Shown: one piece after another, positions 7,082-14,587 of the stretch
Numbering within the stretch: the first letter of the stretch is position 1
How the letters are laid out: each line of letters begins with the position of its first letter
DNA from: Pseudomonas putida
GTDB lineage: Bacteria; Pseudomonadota; Gammaproteobacteria; Pseudomonadales; Pseudomonadaceae
DNA length: 64,000 bases
Reading direction: 5' to 3'
NCBI RefSeq assembly: GCF_022627325.1
Contig: NZ_JAETZZ010000007.1
Location: 124,001 to 188,000, forward strand
The notes under the pieces: generated by a model
What the model was told of the DNA's origin: nothing
Database searches by the model: none
Seen by the model: only the letters and a program-made list of their open reading frames with translations
Translations under genes and position numbers: made by a program

Positions 7082-9445
7082 TCACTCTGTCGGCACCAGA
7101 CGCAAGGTAGTGTGAGCCGGTATTGCCCCCATCTGGGCGCGCTGATATTGCCCCTCGATATAGCCTTCAGCCTGGTCCGAATAGTGGCGGTCAAACGGCA
7201 CGCCACTTTGCCCGACCGGGTTGCTGGTCAAGGCCTGGCCAACGTCGGCGAAGTCGATCAGCCGCCGTGTCGAAGGCCCATACGTCACCGGCCACGGCGC
7301 AGGCCCGATTTTCGCTGACAGGTTGTTGGGTACCTCATGGGTCCCCGGTGCAGCAAACGGGCCGACGTTGAACAGCAGGTTCAACGGTTTTTTAACACCC
7401 AGTGGATGGTTGTGCGTCAGGGTATGCGCCTTGCCCCATTGCCAGCTGGCTGGGTCTTTGCCAAAGGTTTCACGCAAGTGCGCGAGGGTTTGCTGCCAAG
7501 CGATGCGCACGATGGCGGTGCGGTCGGTACGCTGGTCGGCACCGCGCGTGTCCCACCACGGTGATTGCGCGTCCGCTGCCAAGCGTGGCAGGGCAGAGTC
7601 GATGGTCCGGGTACTGATGAGCACCGGAAACCAGGTGTCGCCCAGCTCGTCATGCAACGCGGCATGGGCCAACTGGTAGAGAAACTGGTTGAACAGTGTG
7701 GCGCTGGTCGAGTCCAGCGGGTGATCCCCGCGCCAAGCGGCCAGTTGCTCGACCAGCTCCTTTTCCTCCTCGCCCTGGGCGATGTCGCGCAGGGTCGCAA
7801 GCAGGGGCGCCAGGGTGCGTGGGCCGTAGTCGTTGGCGGTGTCCAGCTGCAGCGCCTGGCTGTTCTGGGTATCCCACTTCACCTGCGGGTTGGCCAGGTG
7901 GCGCTCCAGCTGACGGCCCCGGTCTGGCAAGTTGTAATAGCCCGGTATCGGTACCGCCGCTGGCGGCTGGTAATTGGCTGAAACGATGTAACCGCTGGCC
8001 GGGTTTTCCTGCTGTGGGTTGACGCTGAATGGATAGAAACCCAGCTTGTCGGCCTGGGCGCTCGCGCCATCGAGGATGAACGACGGGTTGACGCCATCCG
8101 GGCGGATCGGCAGTTGCGCCGCCGCCCACCAACCAATGTCGCCACCTGCACTGGCCCAGACGAAGTTGAGCCCAGGCGCCTGAACCATGGCCGCCGCCTC
8201 GCGCATCTTGGCAAGGGAGTCGGCACGGTTGAGCTGATAGAAGCCTTCGAGGATCGGATTGTCGGTTTCCAGAAAGGCCCACCACATGGCAATTGGCGTC
8301 GTGCCGGCGGTCGCGCCCAGCACGTCGTTGACGATCGGCCCGTGGGGTGAGCGGCGCAGGCTGATGACGACCGGCTGCTCGCCTTTGACGGCGATTTTCT
8401 CCTCAGTCTTTTCCAGTGTTCGCCATTGGCCGTTGACCATGACCTGATCGCTGTCTGCCGGGTTGGTCTTTTCCGCAATCAGGTCGACGTCGTCGTTCTG
8501 GAACATGGTCAGGCTCCAGCCGAAGTCGAGATTGTGACCGAGCAGCGCAAACGGGTTCAGCGCCTGGAAGTAGCCGTACAGGTTGAACCCTGGCGCCGAC
8601 AGCTCGGCCTCGTACCAGACGGCCGGCACCGCGAAGCTGATGTGCGGATCGCCGGCCAGCAGTGGCTTGCCGCTGCGGGTACGGCCGCCGGCCACTGCCC
8701 AGGCATTGCTGCCTTCGAATTGGGGAATGCCGGCATCGCCAAGGGCTTCGTGGCTGAGGCGGGCGAGGGCTTCAAGGCCCTGCCAATCGGCCGTCGCCAG
8801 CGGGGTGCCCAACGCGCCGTCAGGTTGCCAGTCGAGGTCGAACATCTTCAGGTACTGCGGCCCGAGCTGGTCGCGGATATAGGTCAAGGCAGGCTCGGTG
8901 CGGAACGCGGCGGCAAAACTGTAGGCCAGGTAGCCGGCGATGCTCAGGGTATCCTCAGCGGTGAACGGCCTGGGCGTGATGCCGATCAGGTCGAACTCCA
9001 TGGGCTTGGGGTGGCTCGCCTGCCAGGCGTTGATGCCATCGAGGTAGGCTTGCAGGGCCTTGTACGCGGGGGACTGGCGGTCCAGCCGCTGCACCATCAG
9101 CGCCGCTTGATCACGGATGCGCAGGCTGCGGAACAGGGTATCGGTGGGCAGCAGCTTTTCGCCCAACACCTCGGCCAGCTCTCCGCGGGCCAGGCGGCGC
9201 ATGATTTCCATCTGGAACAATCGGTCCTGGGCATGCACGTAGCCAAGGGCGCGGTACAGGTCTGCTTCGTTCTGCGCCTGCAGGTGCGGCACGCCGCGGG
9301 TGTCATAGCGCACACTGACCGGGGCCTGCAGGCCGGCGATCGCTACCTCGCCGTCACGCTGCGGCAGTTTGCCGTGCACGTACCAGTAACCGGCACCGGT
9401 GGCCATGGCCACTACCACGGCTAACAGGGTCAGGCTGCGCTTCAT
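7082..9445 (-). CDS. Periplasmic penicillin-acylase-family Ntn hydrolase (possible AHL acylase)
   Basis: A 787-residue precursor of the penicillin G acylase/PvdQ family. An N-terminal hydrophobic segment (residues 1-22) should direct export. The alpha chain carries VRYDTRGVPHLQA and GYVHAQDRLFQME. The autocatalytic cleavage point is FEGSNAW, with Ser246 as the expected N-terminal nucleophile of the beta chain. The ATG at 9445 follows AAGGAG; the longer open frame upstream lacks this. In P. aeruginosa a comparable neighbourhood holds hacB, an acyl-homoserine-lactone acylase, as I recall. I infer acyl-amide cleavage; the substrate cannot be read from sequence. Confidence 0.9.
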   Translation of the reverse strand: MKRSLTLLAVVVAMATGAGYWYVHGKLPQRDGEVAIAGLQAPVSVRYDTRGVPHLQAQNEADLYRALGYVHAQDRLFQMEIMRRLARGELAEVLGEKLLPTDTLFRSLRIRDQAALMVQRLDRQSPAYKALQAYLDGINAWQASHPKPMEFDLIGITPRPFTAEDTLSIAGYLAYSFAAAFRTEPALTYIRDQLGPQYLKMFDLDWQPDGALGTPLATADWQGLEALARLSHEALGDAGIPQFEGSNAWAVAGGRTRSGKPLLAGDPHISFAVPAVWYEAELSAPGFNLYGYFQALNPFALLGHNLDFGWSLTMFQNDDVDLIAEKTNPADSDQVMVNGQWRTLEKTEEKIAVKGEQPVVISLRRSPHGPIVNDVLGATAGTTPIAMWWAFLETDNPILEGFYQLNRADSLAKMREAAAMVQAPGLNFVWASAGGDIGWWAAAQLPIRPDGVNPSFILDGASAQADKLGFYPFSVNPQQENPASGYIVSANYQPPAAVPIPGYYNLPDRGRQLERHLANPQVKWDTQNSQALQLDTANDYGPRTLAPLLATLRDIAQGEEEKELVEQLAAWRGDHPLDSTSATLFNQFLYQLAHAALHDELGDTWFPVLISTRTIDSALPRLAADAQSPWWDTRGADQRTDRTAIVRIAWQQTLAHLRETFGKDPASWQWGKAHTLTHNHPLGVKKPLNLLFNVGPFAAPGTHEVPNNLSAKIGPAPWPVTYGPSTRRLIDFADVGQALTSNPVGQSGVPFDRHYSDQAEGYIEGQYQRAQMGAIPAHTTLRLVPTE

Positions 9446-9532
9446 CGAGGCTCCTTGTGCATTCGAGCGGAAATTGTGGTCCGATCTTCGGCAGATTTGC
9501 GCAAAGAGCATAGCCCTCTCCAAGGAGTTTCC

Positions 9533-10084
9533 ATGTTTCTCAGCGAAAAACAGAAAATGCTTAGTGGCCAGCTCTACCATGCCGGCTGCCCCGAACTGCA
9601 GGCCGAGCAAATCGCCACCAAGCACTGGATGCAGCGCTACAACACCAGCGTCGACCTGCTTAACGAAGCCCGCAACGGCTTGCTTGCCGAGCACTTCGGC
9701 CATGTGGGCGAAGGCACGGTCATTCGCCCACCGTTCTATTGCGACTACGGCTACAACATCAGCGTCGGCCGCAATACCTTCATGAATTTCAACTGCGTCA
9801 TCCTGGACGTGCTGCCGGTACGTATCGGCGATGATTGCCAGATCGGCCCGGCGGTGCAGATCTACACCGCCGATCACCCGCTAGACCCTGAAATTCGGCG
9901 TACCGGGCTGGAGAGCGGAAGGCCGGTGACCATCGGCAACAATGTGTGGATTGGTGGCGCGGCGATCATCCTGCCGGGGGTGAGCATTGGCGACAATGCC
10001 GTGGTCGGTGCAGGTAGCGTGGTGACCCGCGATGTGCCGGCGGGGGTGACGGTGGTGGGGAACCCGGCGCGGGTGCGAGGGTGA
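9533..10084 (+). CDS. maa: Maltose O-acetyltransferase-like hexapeptide acetyltransferase
   Basis: A 183-residue acetyl-CoA-dependent sugar acetyltransferase of the Maa/NodL/LacA type. The N-terminal MAC segment (SEKQKMLSGQLYHAGCPELQAE) is followed by left-handed beta-helix repeats. The catalytic histidine lies in YTADHPLDPE and the C-terminal hexapeptide run ends GNPARVRG. The ribosome site is AAGGAG. It is divergent from the acylase gene. Its last part (about 9970-10084) is repeated as a fragment at 10849-10961, which marks a local rearrangement involving bacteriocin immunity genes. Confidence 0.92.
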   Translation: MFLSEKQKMLSGQLYHAGCPELQAEQIATKHWMQRYNTSVDLLNEARNGLLAEHFGHVGEGTVIRPPFYCDYGYNISVGRNTFMNFNCVILDVLPVRIGDDCQIGPAVQIYTADHPLDPEIRRTGLESGRPVTIGNNVWIGGAAIILPGVSIGDNAVVGAGSVVTRDVPAGVTVVGNPARVRG

Positions 10085-10091
10085 TATGAAA

Positions 10092-10116
10092 AGCCCTGCG
10101 GTGTTGCCGCGGGGCT
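10092..10116. terminator. Convergent hairpin between acetyltransferase gene and immunity gene 1
   Basis: AGCCCTGCGG (10092-10101), 5-base loop, CCGCGGGGCT (10107-10116): a 10-base-pair stem with one T-G pair. It separates two convergent genes. A near copy is at 10969-10994. Confidence 0.7.
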
Positions 10117-10121
10117 CGGTG

Positions 10122-10397
10122 TCAGGCAGGTTTGAAGCCGGGTTTGCCGTTGGCGGCGCGCCATTCTTTTACGCGGTTGACGACGCCTTGGGGGCTGTCA
10201 TCAGATCCTTCCGGGGGGTAGTAAATAACGTCACAGCCGTCAGGGTGCTCGGTCAACTCCTCGAAAAGAAGCGCTGTACTAATACGGTGTTTTTCCAGCT
10301 CAGAACCCTTCAGGCCCGTCCGGTCTTCAAATAAATCAGAGACGAATGCGAGAAATTCAGCTTCTGTGTAATCTGGCAAACGCTGTTTCTGCGTCAT
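10122..10397 (-). CDS. DNase-bacteriocin immunity protein 1 (colicin E/pyocin S Im family), orphan
   Basis: A 91-residue protein very like Im2/Im9 and the S-type pyocin immunity proteins. It has DYTEAEFL in helix I, TEHPDGCDVIYYPPEG in the helix II-III region including the tyrosine pair that contacts the DNase, and the C-terminal signature VKEWRAANGKPGFK. It would bind and block an HNH-type DNase bacteriocin. The upstream toxin gene is only a frameshifted remnant, so this gene stands alone. Its start overlaps the toxin remnant stop in an ATGA arrangement, a usual translational coupling. Confidence 0.92.
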   Translation of the reverse strand: MTQKQRLPDYTEAEFLAFVSDLFEDRTGLKGSELEKHRISTALLFEELTEHPDGCDVIYYPPEGSDDSPQGVVNRVKEWRAANGKPGFKPA

Positions 10398-10848
10398 TGG
10401 TTGTTTTCTCGGTGGTGATCAATGTGAACTCGGGCTTCCTCATAGCGTTTAGGATTGCGGACTTAAAGGTTTCATCCGGCACAATCCCCTTCCAGACAGC
10501 TTCCTCAAGCTTAGCGAACCGACTAAACCTTCGCCCCCTTCAGCCTTTCCGCAATTCTTGTAGGAATGGGTGCGCCTGCCGACGTACTTGCGGCGTCCAA
10601 TACCTTGTCAGGCGTTAGCACCCGATTGCCATTGGTAACCCCTGGAATGGCCCGAGGGCTGCGCAAGGCGGGGAAGAGGATGACGTAGTCATCGATCTGC
10701 AGGTCGCGCAGTCCGGGGAAGGTTCGAGTATCAGGCCGCGGTGGGACGATACTGTTGCCCGGTAGGACCCGAGCCAGGCCTCGTGGGGATAAGCCTGGGC
10801 TCCCAGCGCACGGCCCGCGGCCAGGAACTCGCGAAAGATGCGGTGTTC
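10394..10848 (-). pseudogene. Decayed S-type pyocin/colicin DNase toxin remnant 1
   Basis: On the minus strand, pieces of a pyocin-type toxin lie in different frames. The first, from 10848, reads EHRIFREFLAAGRALGAQAY. The second (about 10756-10523) holds NSIVPPRPDTRTFPGLRD, DDYVILFP and AGAPIPTRIAERLKG, typical of the Pyocin_S domain and the linker before the nuclease. A third frame continues as RRFSRFAKLEEAVWKG, like the start of the colicin DNase domain. The end reads RVHIDHHRENNQ and a stop overlapping the immunity gene start. At least two frameshifts and an internal loss of most of the nuclease make it non-functional. Confidence 0.75.
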
Positions 10849-10961
10849 CTGCCGGGGTGAGCATTGGCGACAATGCCGTGGTGGGTGCCGGTAGCATGCT
10901 GACCCGGGATGTGCCCGCAGGCGCGACGGTGGAGGGCAACCCGGCGAAGGCAAGTGGTTAA
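10849..10961 (+). pseudogene. Acetyltransferase 3'-end fragment (duplicate)
   Basis: The fragment encodes VSIGDNAVVGAGSMLTRDVP through to GNPAKASG and a TAA stop. It matches the last 35-40 residues of the acetyltransferase ending at 10084 with several substitutions. No start, N-terminus or catalytic histidine is present. Confidence 0.85.
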
Positions 10962-10968
10962 ATGATCG

Positions 10969-10994
10969 AGCCCTGCGGTATCAGCCGCGGGGCT
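10969..10994. terminator. Convergent hairpin, copy B
   Basis: AGCCCTGCGG (10969-10978), 6-base loop, CCGCGGGGCT (10985-10994). It is the counterpart of 10092-10116 and lies between the acetyltransferase fragment and immunity gene 2. Confidence 0.65.
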
Positions 10995-10999
10995 TGGTG

Positions 11000-11275
11000 T
11001 CAGGCAGGTTTGAAGCCAGGTTTGCCGTTGGCGGCGCGCCATTCTTTTATACGGTTTACGATGCCTCGAGGGCTCTTGTCCGAGTTTGCTGGAGGCCTAG
11101 TAAGGACGTCTGCTCCATCTGGGTGCTCTGTGATTTTCCTAAAGTTGAAAACAATCATGTCTCGAAAACTTTCCAACTCAGCGCCGCGACGGCCTGCGCG
11201 ATTCTCGAATAGCTCTGTTATGAGTGTGAGGAATTCATCTTCTGTGTAATCCTCCAATTTTTCCTTGAGGGTCAT
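11000..11275 (-). CDS. DNase-bacteriocin immunity protein 2, orphan and diverged
   Basis: A second 91-residue Im-family protein, about 55 of 91 residues identical to immunity protein 1 by eye. The ends are strongly conserved (LEDYTEDEFL; KEWRAANGKPGFKPA). The specificity region differs, and the usual tyrosine pair is replaced: PDGADVLTRPP instead of PDGCDVIYYPP. It should therefore neutralise a different nuclease or have drifted. Its start overlaps the stop of toxin remnant 2 (ATGA). Confidence 0.9.
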   Translation of the reverse strand: MTLKEKLEDYTEDEFLTLITELFENRAGRRGAELESFRDMIVFNFRKITEHPDGADVLTRPPANSDKSPRGIVNRIKEWRAANGKPGFKPA

Positions 11276-11448
11276 TGATTGCTCTCCTTGTGGTGATCAA
11301 TATGAACTCGAGGCGTCATGAGCAATAGATTGTCCCAATCATACACAGCGCCACCGTTTGCGATTTCATGCTTGTGATGGGTCTCTATTTTTGTCCGTCT
11401 TTCAACCCAATGGCTCTCGGGTGCGAATGGATATCTATCGGACACCCG
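11272..11448 (-). pseudogene. C-terminal HNH nuclease remnant of a bacteriocin (remnant 2)
   Basis: An uninterrupted 58-codon stretch follows an in-frame TAG at 11449-11451. It encodes the end of a colicin-DNase HNH domain, with RYPFAPESHWVERRTKIETHHK, then NGGAVYDWDNL, then TPRVHIDHHKESNQ. The HH, N and H metal and catalytic residues of the HNH motif are present. The rest of the toxin is absent; the upstream sequence belongs directly to the DUF6436 gene. No start codon or export domain remains. Confidence 0.85.
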
Positions 11449-11452
11449 CTAT

Positions 11453-12016
11453 CTACCAGGGGCAATAGCACCCTACGGCCAAGGTATCGGTGGCCTGCAC
11501 GGGTCGTGATGCGAGCAACGCCTTGATGATCGGTTCGATGAAGCTGTTGCTGGCGTTGCACACTGCGCCTTCGCTGTAAGGGCCGAAATAGGCGAGGTTG
11601 CCCTGGTGGTCCCAGATGGCCACGGCGGGGGAGGCGGGCAGGTGTTCGCTGCCTGGCACGTTGGCGATGGGTTGCAGGCTGTTCAGGTTGGCGGGCAACA
11701 GGCCGTGGCTGCCGGGCTTTTGCAGCACGTGGAAGGCCACGTCCTGGCTGGCGAACTGGCTGACCAGGTCGCCCAGGTGCTGCTGGTTGCTGACGTTGCA
11801 CGGGCAGGCAGGGTCCCAGAAATGCACCACGCGGATCGGGCCGGGGCCGGCCAGCTCGGCGGGGAGCTGCAGCTGGCTGCCATTGAACAGCGTGACCTGG
11901 TTGCCGAACGGGCGCAGGTAGCGGGCCTGGAAGGTGGTGTAGGCCTGCCAGAGGATGACGGCGCCAACCAGCAAGGCAATTACCGTGCTCAGCGGTTTGA
12001 TGATTCGGCTATTCAT
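11453..12016 (-). CDS. DUF6436-type membrane-anchored thioredoxin-fold protein
   Basis: A 187-residue protein with an N-terminal membrane segment (about residues 7-25) and a thioredoxin-like periplasmic domain. The domain has VVHFWDPACPCN, a CPC active-site variant of the CxxC motif, and a C-terminal CYCPW. It looks like the DUF6436 or SCO1/TlpA-like group, so thiol redox or copper handling is possible but not shown. The ATG at 12016 was chosen because the hydrophobic anchor follows at once; its ribosome site is weak. The last codons abut the bacteriocin remnant. Confidence 0.75.
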   Translation of the reverse strand: MNSRIIKPLSTVIALLVGAVILWQAYTTFQARYLRPFGNQVTLFNGSQLQLPAELAGPGPIRVVHFWDPACPCNVSNQQHLGDLVSQFASQDVAFHVLQKPGSHGLLPANLNSLQPIANVPGSEHLPASPAVAIWDHQGNLAYFGPYSEGAVCNASNSFIEPIIKALLASRPVQATDTLAVGCYCPW

Positions 12017-12161
12017 GACCAGTCGGTGGACCTTTGTGGGAGCGGGCCAGCATTCAGGCTTTGTGCAAGACAGGGGTTGCTCAAAGGTGAGCAAGCTTGC
12101 CACGACGCCGCCCAGAGCTGAAGATTCCAGATCAATACTTGCATCAATGTGGATGTGCTCG

Positions 12162-13088
12162 ATGCCCGCTGCTTTTCACCCTGACCGCCTGCGCGCCAGC
12201 CTCGCGCCCCTTGGCAAACGCCAACCTTTATCCGTTCAGGCGCAGGATTATCAGCGCTTCTACGGCCTGAATCTGTCGACGCAGAGCTGGCTGGGCGGTT
12301 TTCAGGCTGCGGGTTTCGAGCTGGTGGGGCAAGTCTGGCTGCCGGCTCAGCCTGTGGCGACAGTGTTTCTGCTGCATGGCTACTACGATCACATGGGCCT
12401 CTATCGCCATGTGATCGAATGGGCAGTCAAGCAGGGTTATGCCGTTATCAGCTGCGACCTGCCTGGCCATGGCCTGTCCAGTGGCGAGCGCGCCAGCATC
12501 ACTGATTTCGCCCTCTACCAACAGGTGCTCGATGCCCTGTTCGAGCAGGCGCGCGGCCTTGGTTTGCCGCACCCGTGGCACCTTTGCGGGCAGAGCACGG
12601 GCGGCGCCATCGCCGTCGATCACCTGTTGCATCAGGGGCTACAGAGCCCGGTTGATGGCCAGGTCATTCTGCTTGCGCCGCTCGTGCGCCCACGCGCGTG
12701 GCTGTGGTCGAAACTCAGTTATCGAGTGTTGCGCCACTTCGTCAATGGCATTGAGCGGCGCTTCAGCGAGAACAGCAATGACCCGACGTTCCTGCCGTTC
12801 CTGGAGGCCGACCCGCTTCAGCCCCGGCGCCTGCCGACAGCCTGGGTCGGCGCGCTGATGGCCTGGGTCAAGCGGATCGAGGCTGCGCCCTGCAGTGCGC
12901 GGCGACCATTGATCGTGCAGGGGCAGGCTGACGGCACAGTGGACTGGCCCTACAACCTCGAAGTGCTCAAGGCCAAGTTCGCCGAGCCCCAGATACTGCT
13001 GCTGCCCGAAGCCCGTCACCACCTGGCCAACGAACTGCCGGCCATCCGCCAGCGCTATTTCGACTTCATCGACCAGCGCCTGGGCTGA
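12162..13088 (+). CDS. Serine aminopeptidase-like alpha/beta hydrolase
   Basis: A 308-residue hydrolase of the Hydrolase_4/lysophospholipase-like group. It has the oxyanion motif LLHGYYDHMG, CDLPGHGLSSGERA, the nucleophile elbow LCGQSTGG, an acid in QGQADGTVD and a late histidine in EARHHLANE. No signal peptide is visible from this start. The start is uncertain: ATG at 12162 is preferred by homology-like content, while in-frame ATGs lie 15 bases and further upstream. The substrate is unknown. It converges on the DUF2059 gene with no gap. Confidence 0.8.
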   Translation: MPAAFHPDRLRASLAPLGKRQPLSVQAQDYQRFYGLNLSTQSWLGGFQAAGFELVGQVWLPAQPVATVFLLHGYYDHMGLYRHVIEWAVKQGYAVISCDLPGHGLSSGERASITDFALYQQVLDALFEQARGLGLPHPWHLCGQSTGGAIAVDHLLHQGLQSPVDGQVILLAPLVRPRAWLWSKLSYRVLRHFVNGIERRFSENSNDPTFLPFLEADPLQPRRLPTAWVGALMAWVKRIEAAPCSARRPLIVQGQADGTVDWPYNLEVLKAKFAEPQILLLPEARHHLANELPAIRQRYFDFIDQRLG

Positions 13089-13841
13089 TCACTTGAGGTT
13101 CGCGCCGCTCTGGCCGACTGCCAGGCCGGCGCGCACAGCTGCCACGGCGGCTTGGTAGTACGCTTTGCCTTCGGGTGACTCGGCGAAGGTGGCGAACTCT
13201 TCCAGCTCGGCGTCGGACAGGTCGCGGTACACGTATAGCAACGTGTTGTTGAGGTCTTCGCCAATCTGGTTCATCAGCCGCTGGCGCTGGCCATCGAGCA
13301 GGCCTTGGGCCTGGCCACCGCCGAACAGGCCGGGGATCATCGAACTGAGGCTGTCGGCCGCTACGCCGGCGATCGCCAGGCTAACCTCGGCACCGGCTTC
13401 GCGGGCCGGGAGCGCCTGAGCCAGGTGCCCGATGATCAGCAGACGATCATCGCTGGCCTGGATTTTCGGCAAGCCCTTGGCGTGCTTGGCCAGTTGGTCC
13501 TTGCGCGTGGCCAGCAGTTCGGCAGCTACGATCTTGCGCCCCAGCGGTGACTGGAAAAAGGCCAGCGCCGGCGCAGGGTCGGGCAGCGCGCTGCGCAATT
13601 GTGCCTGGGCACGGCGGTCCATGGCCTCAGCCTGGAAGCGCTGATTGCTGTTGCTGACCAGCGCCTGGTAAACCGCAGGCGGCAGGCTGTTGCGGTAGCG
13701 CTGCTGGGCGGCGCTCACGGCATCATTGAAATGGGCGCGCTGGTCGGGCCAGCCGGCGGCCTTGTAGAGCTGATCGAGGCTGTCTGCCCAGACAGGCACG
13801 GTGCAGATCATCAGCAAAATCAGGAAAAACAGACGGCGCAT
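13089..13841 (-). CDS. DUF2059-domain exported protein
   Basis: A 250-residue protein with a signal peptide (MRRLFFLILLMICTVPVWADS) and a repeated alpha-helical region. The C-terminal part (LLYVYRDLSDAELEEFATFA then SPEGKAYYQ) is typical of DUF2059 proteins. The function is unknown. The stop codon immediately follows the stop of the convergent hydrolase gene, leaving no room for a separate terminator. Confidence 0.8.
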   Translation of the reverse strand: MRRLFFLILLMICTVPVWADSLDQLYKAAGWPDQRAHFNDAVSAAQQRYRNSLPPAVYQALVSNSNQRFQAEAMDRRAQAQLRSALPDPAPALAFFQSPLGRKIVAAELLATRKDQLAKHAKGLPKIQASDDRLLIIGHLAQALPAREAGAEVSLAIAGVAADSLSSMIPGLFGGGQAQGLLDGQRQRLMNQIGEDLNNTLLYVYRDLSDAELEEFATFAESPEGKAYYQAAVAAVRAGLAVGQSGANLK

Positions 13842-13945
13842 TCAGGACTCCTGTCGGCAGATGGCTATTGTCCTTGGCTCGGCGCCGGTTTGTCGAGATA
13901 GGGGCGTGTTTCTCGGCCAAGTGGCGCTGTGCGAGGGCATGGCTA

Positions 13946-14587
13946 ATGGATATGATGCGCGCCATGCATATCTCCCCTGAAAACCCGATGCTTGCAGCCG
14001 TCGTTGACGATCTGGCCACCCGTGGCTGGTCGCAGCAGGCTCTTTTCCTGCCCGCTGAGCTGGTCGGCGCGCTTGCGGCCGAGTGTCGTCGGCGTGATGC
14101 CGAAGGCCAGCTCAACCCCGCTGGGGTGGGGCGCGGTGTGGCCCAGGAGGTGCGCGAGGCGATCCGCGGGGACCAGATCCAGTGGATCGACCCGGGTCAG
14201 GCCCAGGCCTGCGATCAGTACCTTGAAGCGATGGACCAGCTGCGTCTGGCCATCAACCAGGGCCTGTTCCTGGGCCTTGAAGACTTCGAGTGTCACTTCG
14301 CCCTGTACCCGGCAGGTGCGTTCTACCGTCGCCACCTTGACCGTTTTCGCGACGACGACCGGCGCATGGTTTCGGCCGTGCTTTACCTCAATGAAAACTG
14401 GCAGCCGCAGGATGGCGGCCAGTTGCGCATGTTCCTGGCTGACGCTGTCGAGCATGATGTGCTGCCCGTGGCCGGTTGCCTGGTGGTGTTTCTATCGGGT
14501 GAAGTGCCTCATGAAGTCTTGCCTGCGGGGCGTGAGAGGCTTTCGTTGACGGGGTGGTTCCGGCGCCGTGGCAATGACCCGTTCTGA
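13946..14587 (+). CDS. Probable EF-Tu prolyl 4-hydroxylase (PHD-like 2-oxoglutarate/Fe(II) dioxygenase)
   Basis: A 213-residue 2-oxoglutarate-dependent dioxygenase. The iron triad is H130 and D132 (YRRHLDRF) with H189 (EVPHEVLP); R198 (RLSLTGWF) should bind the 2-oxoglutarate carboxylate. The segment GDQIQWIDPGQA and LEDFECHFALYP strongly resemble the Pseudomonas prolyl hydroxylase PPHD, reported to hydroxylate a switch I proline of EF-Tu and related to animal oxygen-sensing hydroxylases. ATGs at 13952, 13955 and 13964 are alternative starts. The gene overlaps the next by 14 bases. Confidence 0.85.
   Translation: MDMMRAMHISPENPMLAAVVDDLATRGWSQQALFLPAELVGALAAECRRRDAEGQLNPAGVGRGVAQEVREAIRGDQIQWIDPGQAQACDQYLEAMDQLRLAINQGLFLGLEDFECHFALYPAGAFYRRHLDRFRDDDRRMVSAVLYLNENWQPQDGGQLRMFLADAVEHDVLPVAGCLVVFLSGEVPHEVLPAGRERLSLTGWFRRRGNDPF

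Larger units (their letters stand above)
9967..10397. repeat. Duplicated segment, copy A (acetyltransferase 3' end, terminator, immunity gene)
   Basis: This stretch is repeated in direct orientation at about 10848-11275. Both copies hold, in order, the 3' end of the acetyltransferase gene, a GC hairpin and a convergent DNase-immunity gene. The terminal-codon region of the immunity genes is nearly identical in the two copies, while the middle of the gene is diverged. Confidence 0.85.
10848..11275. repeat. Duplicated segment, copy B
   Basis: Direct-orientation counterpart of 9967-10397. It starts abruptly inside the acetyltransferase 3' end at the point where toxin remnant 1 also begins, and ends with immunity gene 2. 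The boundary therefore marks a recombination join between a toxin fragment and acetyltransferase sequence. Confidence 0.85.

Noticed and set aside
9446..9877. Upstream extension of the acylase frame
   Set aside because: It is antisense to the acetyltransferase gene; the ATG at 9445 has AAGGAG and starts a signal-like segment.
10086..10334. Plus-strand frame antisense to immunity gene 1
   Set aside because: The minus strand encodes an evident Im-family protein over the same bases.
10122..11275. The repeated immunity segments as an insertion sequence or CRISPR
   Set aside because: No transposase, no terminal inverted repeats and only two diverged copies containing recognisable genes.
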